From: Urechis unicinctus
Lineage: Eukaryota; Annelida; Polychaeta; Xenopneusta; Urechidae
Direction of reading: 5' to 3'
NCBI GenBank assembly: GCA_034190875.2
Contig: CM067356.1
Coordinates: 23,154,307-23,218,306 of the forward strand
Length of the DNA stretch: 64,000 nucleotides
A program made the position numbers and the translations under genes. Positions 45,421 to 59,329 of this stretch are shown here, in pieces; position 1 is the stretch's first letter, and each line of letters starts with the position of its first letter. The notes beneath the pieces were generated by a model. The model was not told the DNA's origin. It did not search any database and saw only the letters and a program-made list of their open reading frames with translations.

Positions 45421-45730
45421 AAATGACTATCACTTAATTCTATGATGTTTGTATTGCACATATTTGAAGTATCCTGTTGGAAATAAGTACTCACAGACAC
45501 TAGTAGCGCTCGAAACTCAACCGAGAAGCATAGCATTTTGGAGACACAAAACATAGTTTAGTCACCCAAACCTCATCCATGATATCATTGTTGGTCGCAT
45601 ATATACAGGGGCCCAAACTAAGAAAAATGGCCGCAAGCCGAACAGCAAGTGTGAAATAAGACCCACTTCTCCATACAATTTTCATCTGTCTAGATTTGTT
45701 TTTTGAAGGCCGTAACTAAACCCCTATATG

Positions 45731-45788
45731 CAAAGTGCATCCACACATTTTAATTGTTGACTCTAACAGAAAAACAGTGTGGCGATGT
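45731..45788. repeat. Inverted repeat with 50388-50569
   Basis: A 27-bp stretch (45731-45757) is the exact reverse complement of 50543-50569, and 19 bp (45770-45788) is the exact reverse complement of 50388-50406. The 12-base gap here corresponds to 136 bases in the other copy, so one copy gained or lost about 120 bp internally. Confidence 0.88.
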
Positions 45789-46879
45789 GATCTAGGTAAC
45801 ACTATATGCTATAGAGACTGAGACAGGGCAGCTGCAGGGGCCTACGACCAGACCAGGTGAGGACATAAAGCGCGTGTTACGACGCGATATGCTGACGCCG
45901 CACAGGACGACTTATTTTCCAGACACATTTAAGGCAGTGACTCCCCCACCCCACGCATTTTTGAATAAGCCTGTATAACATACGGACGTATATTGGCCTT
46001 GAACAATTTGGCGCCGATAACAACAAACACGAATTTAGACAGAAGGCGGATACATGTCATGTGACTGATTAGCTACTCCGTTAATGTTTTCAAATTACGC
46101 TTGAAAATTCGATGATGCATGAGAACTTGACAGAAAAGCGCATATTTGTGGAAGATGAAATCGGCTGCTCACAGCCATTTGATTGGGGGATCGTGATGCG
46201 CAAATATATATTTTGCAGTCGCCTTCGGCGAGCGAGCGAGCGACCATTTCGAACTCTGCACTAGGCCCTTTTAATGCAGCATGCCAGTCTGAAATTACAA
46301 GGGTTGTGTTTGTAAGCTACCAGTGGGTGGCTGGATATCTGTTACGGGGACGGAACAATAAGCACATATTGCAATATTGCCTATATGTGTGATGATTATG
46401 CCTGGATGAAATGCAAGCTGTAATTATGTTTGATTGGCAACGCTCGAGGCACTAAGCTAACAGCATTAATTATGACTATGCCATATAAGCCAACATTTTA
46501 TTGCGTGAAGATGCTATTACGAATCAAAAGCTCATAAGGGCTCATTCAACGTTGAGAGTAGTTTATTTTAGATTAATGTTATTTTAATATACTCGTGCAT
46601 CATAACGTAATCTGGATTATTTGATTACAAACGTATTGTTACCTATCAATCTGTAACTTTGGAAATTAAGATAAGATTCGCATTGTCAAGTCAGCTTAAA
46701 TGTTGCTTCACATCCATATTCATGCTTGATATTGATAAACAGTTAATACCATTTGGGTAATATGCTATCTGTTAAGATTGGTCACTCACTGACGTTACAA
46801 CATATTTCTAAATCGACTGTCATCTAAATCCATAACAACAGTAATTTTTATATTGATATTTTCCGCTACCTTCTTTTTT

Positions 46880-48232
46880 CGCAAAATATAGTTACCTTCA
46901 CATGAGACTAATATATTTGAACACGTCGAGGACTAAGATGCCTGCATGACGTCATCACCATGTGATATGACCTCTCGACCATATATGCCAGATTGATAAT
47001 AACCACACATCCAATATTGCTTTTCTTAATATAAAAGACACTGTTATTATCGTACTCGAATTGTTATGTTCCTCGCGAATATAAATGATGCATCGTATAA
47101 GGGACTGAATTGGGATCAACTATATTATCCCTGCATGTCCAAAATATAGTTACCTTCGAGAACTAAGATGCCTGCATAACGTCATCAACATGTCATTTGA
47201 ACTCTCAAACATATATGCCAGATTGATAATAACCACACATCCAATATGCAGCTATTATGTTCCTCGATGTACGCTTCGAGGTGATTCCTTGTTTTTATTG
47301 TATCTAGGGATAACATTGTAGTAATATGGCGGCGCAACGGTTGGTCGTGTATCACTGTGGGTAAGTGTAATGTACAGCAATCGAATACTCTGATAAGGTA
47401 GACTATACATCACAAAATATAGTGTATGGTGCCTATCGCCATTTCGAGTATGCTAATCAGATCGTTTTAGACCATTGATAATACCGGCTTGTTCATATCT
47501 GCTCCTTGCCATCCGGAAATCCGGCCTTTGGAGTGATAATATATTTTGCAGCAGGTTATTGTGGTGCCAAGTGGTTGTTTTTATAAGTAGCGGGAATCAG
47601 TAATCATATATCGATGGTCTGTGCCAAGTGGGATGGCTTTTAACACTTGCCATCGATGATATTGTGAGATGATGATGATGATGATGAAGATGATGATGAA
47701 GATTATGATGATGATGGTCAGCGCCTTACAAATGACAGTCTTTGTTCGCATTGACGATATCCACATGATCTCGTGACTTAGGTCAAAACTCAGTGGAATA
47801 TATAACGAACCTGAATATATTTCTCAAGCAACTACCATCAGTAGCTTTTGAAAATCGAAACCCTTGTAGAAATATATCATCTGCAGCTATACGTCGTCTT
47901 AATGACAACCTTGACATTTGTCCTATCATGTGGCTTAGCTTGGCACCAAGCGCTGGAACAAGGCAAATTACTCTCCACAGCAGCATGGGATACTCAAGCC
48001 GTTCACATTGTCAAGTCATATAACAGCCTATGCTCGACTTTAATCAGCTCCTGTTCACTCGACACGCGGAGATACCATGTTTCGGACACTAATGACTTCT
48101 TCTGAATATTAAAGACACTGTCATAATTGAACTCGAATTGTTTTGTTGAAATTGATGCCATGCCTCGCGAATATATATGATGCATCGCATTAGTCACTGA
48201 ATTAGTTCAATTGTATTATTCCTGCATGTCCT
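46880..48232. repeat. Nested local direct repeats
   Basis: Block 46880-47016 recurs at 47140-47248, sharing ACTAAGATGCCTGCAT and CCAGATTGATAATAACCACA. Block 47017-47140 recurs at 48100-48232, sharing AAAGACACTGT, CTCGAATTGTT and a TATTCCTGCATGTCC-like end. The arrangement suggests a partial tandem duplication followed by a more distant copy. Confidence 0.85.
47668..47717. repeat. (GAT)n microsatellite
   Basis: GATGATGAT/GAAGATGAT trinucleotide run of about 50 bp. Confidence 0.95.
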
Positions 48233-50098
48233 TTATGTGTGATGGATAACCAATTCACTATATTTATCTCTTTGATCGATGGCACTATAGGAGCTGCCAT
48301 GGTATAATAGAAAGCAGACCGACCAGATATGCACCAAGTCTTGTTGTTGCTGTCACCCTAGCTTATACCACAACAATACATCATTAATCATACCATCAGT
48401 AGAGAAAGTCAATGGAGACTATGAATTGCAATCTCAACATGGCCGCCACAACAACCATATGGAACTTCCTTACTCGCATTTGAGTACTAAAATGGTATAA
48501 GGAGTAAATGTTGTGGGAAATAAATACATCATCAGTATAATATTATACAATAGAGTACGATTTATGCATTGCTAAAGGCACATTGAGCTGGTTTATGAAA
48601 AGGAAATGTTTCAGAGAAGACGGATTTAGATATTACAGTCTTGTAGAACAGGTAGGTAATTGAGAGAGCAGCAGCTGCGACGGCGAATAAAGTTATTGGA
48701 ATACCTGACATCAAGTAGTTCATTAAGCCAGCAGGGGTTATCGTGGTTATTCAGGTGTTCGTTGTGTCGATTACAAGCTGTTTCATATTATCAAATCATT
48801 TCTAGCTTTGCCTCAGGTTTGATCAAATCGTGTGGATGTCCCCTGAGTAACGCGTTCTCAGAATGCTTCAAAACCAATCACCACATAAACTCATTACTAT
48901 CGCAGTTTAGTCATACAAGCTCAGCATCTTTATAATGATTAATATCAGTAGAAACCCACTTGCTTTATCCGCTATACAATGATATTTACTCATGCTAAAT
49001 TGAAACTAAATTTGTATTTAGATAAGCAATATAGCCTCATTCGTCTCTACAAGCTCTTATTTGACACAAATATATTCACATCTTCTGTGCGGTCAATTAA
49101 CACGTGCTCGGTAACGGGGGCTCTTTATAACTATCAACATCGCCATCAGACGAATCAAGAAATCCATTTTTAGTTGTCTTTATGTTATTTCAATCTCAAC
49201 CATGTCTATATATAAGTTGACATATCGATCCTACTTCGAAACTGAATAGCAACGGGCATCAAATACAATGCAATCACATCAAATGACTTAACTTTACGAA
49301 TGCGCGGGAATTACTTCCCATGGTACAGGCACTGCCAACACCACCAATGACAGATTGACTGGCTGTGAAACTGATTATTGATTAATGGTCATCAACGAAA
49401 AGTAGAAGTTATTGGTATATGTCAAAACATAACCACAAAACATTCCCTGAATAAATATTTTGACTCATGTTGCAGCAATAAATTTCCCATAAGCATTATG
49501 TACAACTGCTAAGCCTCAACGCGTATCATTTGATATATCGATAGACGGGCTGTGGCTAACACGAAACGGCTTTGATGTCTTTTTTATTACTGCTGAATAC
49601 TGAATGTTTACCATTTCATGTTATGCACACATGTCTGCCACATGTTTTACGCCTAATTACAGCCAAGCGCGATCGATGAACTGCGTGGAAATGATAAATG
49701 CACTATGTGTCATGTCAATGTTCGTGTTTGCAATATGTCTGACCCACAGCGGGAGCGATATATCATAAAACATGCATTCATCAAGCTCCATGTGGTTTTT
49801 ATCGTCAATATTTGAACCGCCCTCTTTGAACCCAGCAACCAGCAAACACAGACCGGCGAGACGCTCAGCAAGCATACCTTGTTATGCAACATTTTGTTTT
49901 CAAACCACCAGTGATCTAGTTGCTTATCATATGGACAGCATGATGCACACAATATTGCAATATTACCTATTCATAATCAATAATCATGCATAAATTATTA
50001 ATATTACCGCTGATCGGTAACGATATTCGTACTTTACTAACAGCATCAACCTTTACCATCCTTTATTAGTAACCACTTGAGTGCATTGAGTTGTTTTC

Positions 50099-50102
<4 letters not shown>

Positions 50103-50189
<87 letters not shown>
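50103..50189. repeat. (TA)n microsatellite
   Basis: Uninterrupted TA dinucleotide tract of about 86 bp. Tyr-Ile frames on both strands are artefacts. Confidence 0.98.
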
Positions 50190-50192
<3 letters not shown>

Positions 50193-53100
50193 AATATGAT
50201 CAACATCACCCCGTTGTCACATGTCAATGTCATCAAAACAATAACACAATGTGATAATGTTTCGCTGCGTACCTCATATTCTATCTCCACATCGGTATAT
50301 CGAGAGATTGTCGTGAGTTTTAAACTCTAGGTAGCTCAATGCGCTGGATGTTGATATCTTGTTGATTTACTGTTCCCAGGAGAAATAACATCGCCACACT
50401 GTTTTTGTGTCATGTTGTCAGTCAAACACGACAAATACATCAATATTTGCATTACTTATCAGCTTGTGACGTTTGGCTGAGCCCCATTAAGCACAAGATA
50501 TACATCAACCTTTGATACAGCATCATTCAGATGTGTAACGGTACAATTAAAATGTGTGGATGCACTTTGTATTGAAAATATTGTGTGGCCGTATGAGATG
50601 TGCCTTACTTCTTTATGATGATGTATTTGTCTACAGACACCGATGAGTTGTATCTGCTGGAGTTAGCTGCATGCAGTCATCCCAAATCATAACTGGATAT
50701 ATATAAAGATGAACTGTGTTCAGCTTCATCAGCAATGGCGTATGTATGGGAGTTATCAAGGCAGAGGACGCGTACTGTAAAAGGTTCTTGTCCGTTTACC
50801 TCTTCAATTATAGTATTTGTTGTCTTTTTATATGCAGCACATGGGACGCCATGATATGTGCGTTCTTCATTGCGTCTCGAATGCACAAACATATCCCAAC
50901 ATGCCCCAACATACCCCAACAAAGGCGTGACATAACTCAAGAAGCCTAAATTAACATATTCCGACATAACATATGGCCGAGTATGCTAAGAATGACGCAG
51001 TGCAACACCCTGAGGTCAACGAATGCTTGTTTGTATATGTATACCTTGCTCCGGTTCTGGCATGTTCCTAGCTTCGTTAGGTTGATATATGTGTGTATGA
51101 ACACGCATTCGTTTTAACGTAATCCCATGTAACAATTTGGTTTGTGTTGCCAAAGGCAGTATTCAGCTTCATTAAAAGGTAATGGTAATATTGGAGATTA
51201 ACGTCACTTTCAACAACGAGGTGATATCTCGACGGTGATCGATGAATGTGATGCTTGGACAGCTCCCCTTTAGTACCAGCGCCCACTCGGCACAAGCAAC
51301 GTGATAATATTTAAAACGGGGGTTTAATCCTGTACAAGCAGGTGTTTATTTGTACAATAAACCATGCGACAAATCTGTACGCAAAACCCTTTCAAGAGAT
51401 TATGCGAACGTCCATGCTGTTTATTGCGAGTGTTCGGATGGTAATCTAGCAATCTTATTTACATATGCATAATTTAGATGATGGATGGCAGATATAGATT
51501 TCCTATTGTGCATATGAAAGCAGCCTAAAAAGACTATTTGCCATTGGTCATTATTCACAAAATTGCAAATAATCGCCGGAAATGACAGTTATAGTTGTAT
51601 GTGCATGTAAATGAATGCAGCCTAAATCATTCTCGTCATGTATTATCTCACATACTAAGGAATAGTGCGCATATATCAAGCACAATAGCTTCCTATGTCC
51701 ACAAACGAACGCCGACGAGTCATTCAGTGTAGGAGATCGATGCAATATGTGATAGCGATAACAATGTTATCGTATTTGCGATAGTTGTTAAGTGCGCGCT
51801 ACAAATGATCTAACAGCGCCTATAAACTACTACTTATTATTAAATATTATCACACGTAGCATTGCGGACTCATATATGTTAACTATTTTTGCCAATCCTA
51901 TAATTTAGTATGCATTGTTAACGTAGGTATAGATGTCATCGTACATTACTTAGCAGATGGTTACCTTGAAGAATGCAGCCGTACGCGTTGAAGAAATTAG
52001 ATAATTGTAAATGATGTCAGCTGTGCTGATGCAATCATCAAATACCATCTGCTCTCGTTGTTAACATTCCATTTGTGATGGAACGTTAATCCTGATAATG
52101 TTTGACAGCAATCTACCATCTTCACAGGTCCGAGCCCGCAGATGAACCAACCTGTATTGACTGACGACGAGCTATTTCATTTGGGTAAACACAGATTACT
52201 GGTTCGTTTGTCCAGCTTTGTGTGTGTGCCTATATTATCTTTTGGACAGACACCCAGATGCCACAATTTGTTCAGCTTGTACACTATGTTTGACAGGTTT
52301 TTAATCAATGATTATACAATATGATGGTCGTTTCAACACAAAATAATCATATTAGTGTTGAAGCCGTTACATGGTGTCACACACTTGTATAAAATATTTC
52401 GCGTAATTATCGATATGAATATAACGCAATTACAATATTTTTGTTATTTATGCGGAATCAGCTGCTCATTGAGGTTTTGCGCATCGAACATATTGCAGAA
52501 TGATATTTTTCTAACTGTATTCCCCCCAATTGTAGCTACACAAAATAAGTGGGAATTCATTTCTGTCTGTCATCGTGTTTTTCCGATAATGAATGTCCCA
52601 TTCTTTCGAGTGCACACAAGTCAAAAACCTGAATCTAAGACCATCGAAAACCGAGTTTTGCATAATTCATTGTTCATTATTATCATTTTTATAATACATG
52701 ATAAGGTTGTATTGAGGAAATATTCTTAGTAGCGAAAAAATGGAGAGCTTGATTTGACAAATTCCTAATGGACCTTTTATATCATGAATACTAAACGATG
52801 GTCCCCTTGATGTACTAAGTTGCTATAGTATCGTAAAAGAGTTGTAATGCTGGTATCGTGTCATAAATAAGAACCTGCTGTGCAGTACATGCTAATGTAT
52901 GGGCGTGTACTGGCGGGATTTTGAATCAGTGCTTATCTCATGGATGCTGTTTTAGTAGGCTATAAGACCTTTTTAAGTACTGAATGGGTTAAACCCATTT
53001 TTTAAGATCGATAGTTGCATCAAACGTTATGGGTTTGTGTTCACCTTGCAGTTTTGGAAACTGATAACGGGTACAATGGGGGCCGTATATCCTTTCTGCC

Positions 53101-54727
53101 TAGATAACCACAAGTAGCAGACAAAGGTGATATCGACGCTTTCATAGTCATGTTAAATGCCCGCTTATGGAATCGGGGAGAAATCGCATTTATTGTATGC
53201 AACAGCACACATGAAGTACAATTTGTACTTCATGTGACTTCAAGCTGGTGTTTACCGCGTTTTATGAATTGTTAACAATATCCCATATATGTGCATGCAC
53301 TGCACAGCAGGGTCGTATTTATATGGAATTAAATGACACGATGGCACCACTCATCAAACGTTATGCGTATCGTTCGATGCTCATAGCTGATGCATTGCCG
53401 TCTAATTTTACCTTAATTAAGTCATGCAATAATCGTTATTGCATAACGATACCATTTTGGGCTGGATTATTGATTATAAAAGAAAATAGCGTCACCGAAG
53501 AGCTTGGTCGTCGTATAAAACGTGTACCTAATTGTACAACTTCAATACACGACTGTAATAATGGAGGACATTGCCCACGATATCTTCCATCTCCTGGATC
53601 TACTTTAACAGGGAGTGCGCAATGGCCTACAAGATAAGCAGGCATTAATTCATTTGTTTTATTGGAAATTGGGGCAGATTATTATTGCCAGAATCCAAAT
53701 CGAAATATATATGACTAAACTCTCTTACGCAAATACATGTAATCTTCCATCAAATATAGAAAGTGATTTCCAAACATAACGCACCGTAGACGATCACCAT
53801 CACATGAACAGCAATATTCAATTCCCTTGTCGATGGCTTACATGCTGAGTACATAGTTATTGGTATGGACAAGACGGCGAATTCGCTTGTGTCTTACGAA
53901 GCTTGAAATGAATGCGCAGACATTCATTCAATTTCAAATTGATGTGTACAAAAGGGTTATAGAATCAATACTTGCTAGCCGTGTGATAGCCACATTCCAT
54001 TTGCGTATTTCGCTAGATTGCAATGATATAACTCAATATGAATCAGAAAGTATCCCCAAGATCGCTTTGTAGGCACAAATTGTGATGGATGATCAGCAGC
54101 GTTCAATCGTCTCATCACATGGATTCAGGCAATAACGATTCCTAATTTATACCTGAAGCAAAATATCATGGCGTGATATATATGATGATGATAACGCCAT
54201 GCTGCATTGATATATCCGTAACTGTACATGTAGACAACCTGATGCATCACCAACAGATACATGATATAAGAAGGTGTCAAAATAAACGTAGGCGGATACT
54301 TCATTCATTATGGCCGACATATAAGGAATAACCATTCACAGAGAGTTATGAACTAGTATTTTACTGACGAATTCCAACACAGAGATTGTGCCTGACACCA
54401 TTCGTTATATGCATCTAAGGACCAAAGCAGAACCGTCGTCAAAATAGTTCGCTATATGCACCAATACATTTTCAAAACAATGTGGTTGTGGTTTATCTGC
54501 TGAACTTCTTCAGTGGTATTGGATGCGGAAATAGAAAGTCAATTCACTTGCCTGTATCTGAAGTGACTCGCATAGAAAGGCTTCGACCAAATCATTGAAT
54601 GGATCTTCACATGTTGTGTTTCATCACATCATACACCAATGAGGCATAGCAGTGGGCATGTTTATTAGTGTCTAAGACCACAGTAGTCTCTTAATAACGA
54701 TACATCATAACTCAAAATGTGCCCTAA

Positions 54728-55236
54728 ATTAGGCTCTACTGGCTCAATGTGTGTCATAAAGCTGGCCCTACTCACTCAAGTTGTGTTCTGATTTAAGCGC
54801 TCCTGTCTCTAGTCATATTCTTATGTAGACTCTTCATTCTATCGACATCTAACAATAGGCCCTCCATACTCAAGTTATGTTCCGAGGTAGGGACTGCTCA
54901 CTCTAATTGCTTGTTTCTGTAGAAACCCTCTTTACTCAAATACTTTTTCAAAGCATGCACTCCTCATTCAAGTAACATTCTAAAGTAGGCTATATTTAGT
55001 CTATTGGTGTCTTAAAGTGTGCCCTTCTCACATCTCACAAATAATGTTTTTAAGTAGGCTCTCCTCATTTGAGCTATGTCTATGAGACTGTCTTTACTCA
55101 AGTACTGTTCTAAAGCATGCACTCCTAACTTAAGTCATACTCTAAAGTTAGTACTTCTCGTTCAAGCCATGTTTCAAAGCAGGTTTCCACTTCTAACTCA
55201 GGCCACATTCTACGGTGGGCACTCTTGTCACATTGT
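54728..55236. repeat. Degenerate ~32-bp minisatellite, about 16 units
   Basis: Consecutive units of 29-36 bases follow a loose consensus: G(T/C)AGGC-CTCCTCACTCAAG then TNATGTTCTAAA. Clear unit boundaries are the repeated TCTAAAG or TCAAAG joins, for example GCATGCACTCCT near 54952 and 55117. Units have diverged strongly, so the array is old. A short stretch before 54728 may be further degraded units. The tract is CT-rich on this strand and has no long open frame. Confidence 0.85.
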
Positions 55237-56818
55237 TTATTATTGAGGGGCATCTTCCTGAAAACTACTCATTTCGCTCTGTACGAAAAATACGGCATCG
55301 GCAGGGAAATGGTTGTACTGTGTATTGAGCATTATCACAATCCTTGATGAGGCGTAAGGGAATCATAAGCAATGTGGAGAGAAGCCTGGGGGGTATATTC
55401 ACACACTGTCTTATGATGACTCATCGTCACTCACAATAACGATTAAATCCCTACTTTATATCTTCCTATCTGAAGGATTGCCATCATGATTAAGTAGGGT
55501 TCTCAGTAAGATTTAACAAATATATCGACATCATCGGGCGTATTCTATGATCATTGAAAGGGTAACTATTTCAAACTCAGTTATTGATTTTCATAAATGT
55601 ACGGCAGCAGAGGTCTGTATACTGATTGTCTGGTCAAATATATTAAAATGTGGCGTGTAGTAAACCCTAAATATTACGTACCGCTGCACTATCAGTAAGA
55701 GGGCAACACACCACACACCATAGCCGAACTCATCTCGCTCCCATCAATCAATTTAATGACAGCATCTAGGCAAACCGTTTTGAGGATTGATGGATTATCT
55801 CCCAGAAACCCAAGAAGGTATTTTCCAGATAATCCTTCCAGAATTCAATAACTTCAAGCAGCTTTCCCCGTCATGTATGTGTATGGACGTAGTGAGTTTT
55901 ATGATTGTTCATCCCATGTAATAAACGTTCCTCACCCAAAGGCTTTCTATATAATCAATGACCAGAAGATTTTACTACTGGGTGACTGGCCGTATGATTA
56001 ATTCGTCTGTTTATTGCGGCAGGTATACTCCAGCCAATTGAACGAGATTATAATATCATGGACACTTATTTATTAATATCTACGTGTTTTAATAACGGCG
56101 ACAACGATGGTTTTTCTCGTTTTTTCGAACACTATGTCCGGGGGTGACTTTCTGTTCGCCACGTCAAAGTCACACAAACAGCCCCAGCAAGCGGCCCCGT
56201 TGTATACTGGCAGAGTGTATTCGATCAGTAACTCGTTTTGCAAGCGGCACGAATCTTGGTTGGTACTGATTATTTCTATCCATTATGTAGGAAAGTTCTG
56301 CCTACCAATGTGAACCTAAGAAGAAGACGTTTGGTTAGGAAAAACGAACAACAGGTGTAAGAAAGAGGTAGTGTCGACGAAAGCCCCTGGAACGGGTCAG
56401 ATTTCGATACCGATGGGCGACGACTTGAAACGTTACTGTTGTGTTCTTTTGTACAACGTGAAATTAAGGCGATTATTCGAGAGATGTGTGCGAGGCGATA
56501 CATGCGCGACATTGAAAACGTGTTCTTACTCAAACTTTATCATTTATAACATTTTGCCTCACACCAGCTGTCTCATATACTGAGTCCAAGGGCAGTTTGT
56601 GGTAAGAAACGAAACATTCAAGGAGCGAGTGTGTACCTTAGATTTATTGTGGTTGTGCCAATGTTACCAATATGTATGCGCTGTTCACCGAGCAGCTACT
56701 ACAGAAATATAAGAATAAATTCGACCACCTCTACCCATGTCTCAAGTAAATACAATGATTGTTCATTCAACTTGAATATATCTAAGTTTTTTATAAGCAT
56801 AACAATGGGAAAAGTCAT

Positions 56819-56848
56819 CCAATGGTAATGGTAATGGTAATGGTAATA
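56819..56848. repeat. (GGTAAT)n microsatellite
   Basis: Four to five copies of the hexamer AATGGT. Confidence 0.95.
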
Positions 56849-57596
56849 TACATTTGCCCTGTAAATGCACAACATACCCATTGGAAACTAAACCTTGTCC
56901 AGGACCAGAGTATCAGCTATATAATGTGTACAATATGAGACTAATCTGATCATGGCAGTGTTTAACAATCAGCATTTGGTAGGTGTAAGGTGAGTTCCAA
57001 AGGGAGCAATGAAAAAAAAGAGAATAATGCCTCACGTTAACACAGAAATATTTCTCAACATCCTTTGAAGGGGAACAGTGATTTGATAAGTGCACAAGGT
57101 GTAAAACAAATCATCGGCAGTACGGCTTGGGCCTCTGACGTCACCAAAATGTGCGCCATAACATGGCCCAACGAAGAGAGAGTTTACTTTTCCCAGAGTT
57201 TTAAACATTAAATATGGCTTAATTATTTTCATAAATCGGGCCAATTTCGCTCAAACCGATGCGCAACAAGATTAATGACTGGAGTAGCACTTTAATGAGA
57301 GAACAGAATGCCCATCGTATATTTTGTTAAGGCATCTTATTGATTCAGATACCATTGTGTCAGCCCACTCATATAAGTAACACCTAACATGCCAATTTGT
57401 GTTTCCCAACGCGATGGGCGAGCCTCGCAAATGACAGTGATAAAGCTTTCCTCAGAAATGCAAGTGTATATGTTTTGCAAAACACCTAATCTGTTTCTGC
57501 ACACGCGATATAACGTGGCACTGTCTCTCCAGAGGATGCAATTTGGGTCTTCTATAAATAGTCAATAAGAGATTGAGAAACTTGGTGAATTATGAA

Positions 57597-57730
57597 AATG
57601 GATGATGATGATAAAAATGAAGAAGATGATTATGATAATGCTCACGAGGGCATTGTTGATGGCGATGATGGTGATATTCGTGGAGATAATAATCATGATA
57701 GTGGCAATGATGGCGATGGTGGTGATAAGA
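57597..57730. repeat. GAT/GGT-rich imperfect trinucleotide repeat
   Basis: Imperfect GATGATGAT/GGCGATGGT sequence over about 130 bp. The minus-strand His-rich frame and any plus-strand Asp-rich reading come from the repeat. Confidence 0.9.
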
Positions 57731-59329
57731 CTTATTGCAGTTTATGATAACTGTAATTATTATGAACCCATGGCCACATAAGTTAAACTGTAGACTGGAG
57801 AACGACAAGCCGGGATTCAAACGGGCCGATTCATTTTCAAATTGTTTCTTCAATTCTTGTGACACCATTGGGCAGGGTATCACTAATTGTGCATGGCGTT
57901 TGGAGGTTTATATTTCTAAAATGGGCCAAATATGTGGAAATTTGTATGTGTCCTGTGTGTAGCACAAGCGGTTTGGTTAAGATCTGTTAGTTGAATGAGC
58001 AACTTAAGCACGTCGTTGTCCTGCTATTACGCATCTTATTCACCATTCGTATAGTAGTCACAACGTTCAATCGACCATCTAAGGACTAGTTAGAGAAATA
58101 TGTAGTCACGATATGAATGCAGACTAAAACGCTTCCAGAACTACCTCATGCTACACGTACAACCATTCTGAACCTAAAACGTATTCAATACATTCAATGT
58201 GATTGTCTCTCTCTAAATGTTTAAGGGCGCTGCAGCTTTATCGGCATCATGCACATAACTAGAGACACGTGCGCATGTTAAGGCAATGCACATTAAAGAA
58301 AAACCTAACGTTTCGTTTTAAGCCTCTTGAGGATGTGTCGCATGCCCAGTTAGCACAATCTTGTGCATATTTCATGGTTGATCTCACTCTGGCAAAACAA
58401 TGACACACAAACACACGAAAGCTTATGCATAATAAATTGGTCAGCATTCAACATCATAATCACATTGCGGTCTGTTTAGCAGTTCAAGTGTACTGCTTGG
58501 CACTGATGTCAACACCGTTTCCAGCCCCGCATATCGTTAAAGGCTTATCAACTTGCCATGAAGAACACATCTATATCATTAATATACTTCTGGTGTTTCT
58601 CCATGTGCAGCTCTTGTAATATGATTATCATGGTTACATATTACAGGCAAAGATGGCTTATAATTGGAAAATGGTAATGCAGTACCAGTCGATCACCCAA
58701 AACGCGTGCTTAATCAGAAAGTTAAATGACAGCCAATCATTGCATTTAAACATGAAGCTACAGACAACATCTGCCAATCTATATTTCAGACACCAAAATG
58801 AGTACCTGGAATTTTCTGTGATGATTTTCAGTTGTGTATTTGATTAGTGTTTTAGAATTATGTCTTAATGTTGCAACACAGTACCACGACTGACCACAAA
58901 TATAATATCGACATGTACAACTGCATAGTTGAATTAGACATACACTGAATTAATTTGAATATCGTTTGCGAAATGTTATTTCATATCCTTGATATGTGCA
59001 TATGTCGTATGGATGATGATATAAAAGTTGTGAAATTGTCAATATACAACATAGTACATGTGACATCTGCTGAACGCCATATTCATTAACCCGATCAATG
59101 CCAATGGTGATATGCTCCACTTGTCCTCTGGTGCCGTGAGGCATGCCCTGATGCTAATAGGACACCCTCTATCCCATCACACAGAATGTAGTTATTTATG
59201 TTTGCTATCTGTTTACATCAATAAAATGCTGTTAGTTTTGGAAAGCAAATATCTGCTTTTGTAAAACTCGATTCAATGATATTAACTGCCATTGCTGAAA
59301 TGCTCTTGCTGGGAAAATGCCATCGAACT

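Larger units (their letters stand above)
43921..59280. other. Gene-poor region with local duplications
   Basis: I find no convincing coding exon in this 15 kb. Apart from the repeats listed separately it looks like AT-rich non-coding DNA. Open frames of up to 129 codons (for example 53248-53637) have no recognisable family motif. Confidence 0.5.

Noticed and set aside
50066-50330. Open frames on both strands around 50.1-50.3 kb
   Set aside because: Again Tyr-Ile runs from a (TA)n tract.
53248-53637. 129-codon plus-strand frame, longest in the gene-poor half
   Set aside because: No family motif, signal peptide or splice context that I can support.
57000-57300. G+C-richer patch that looked like a transposon fragment
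   Set aside because: I could not find matching termini or a second copy in this window.
57590-57883. His-rich minus-strand frame
   Set aside because: Produced by the GAT trinucleotide repeat.
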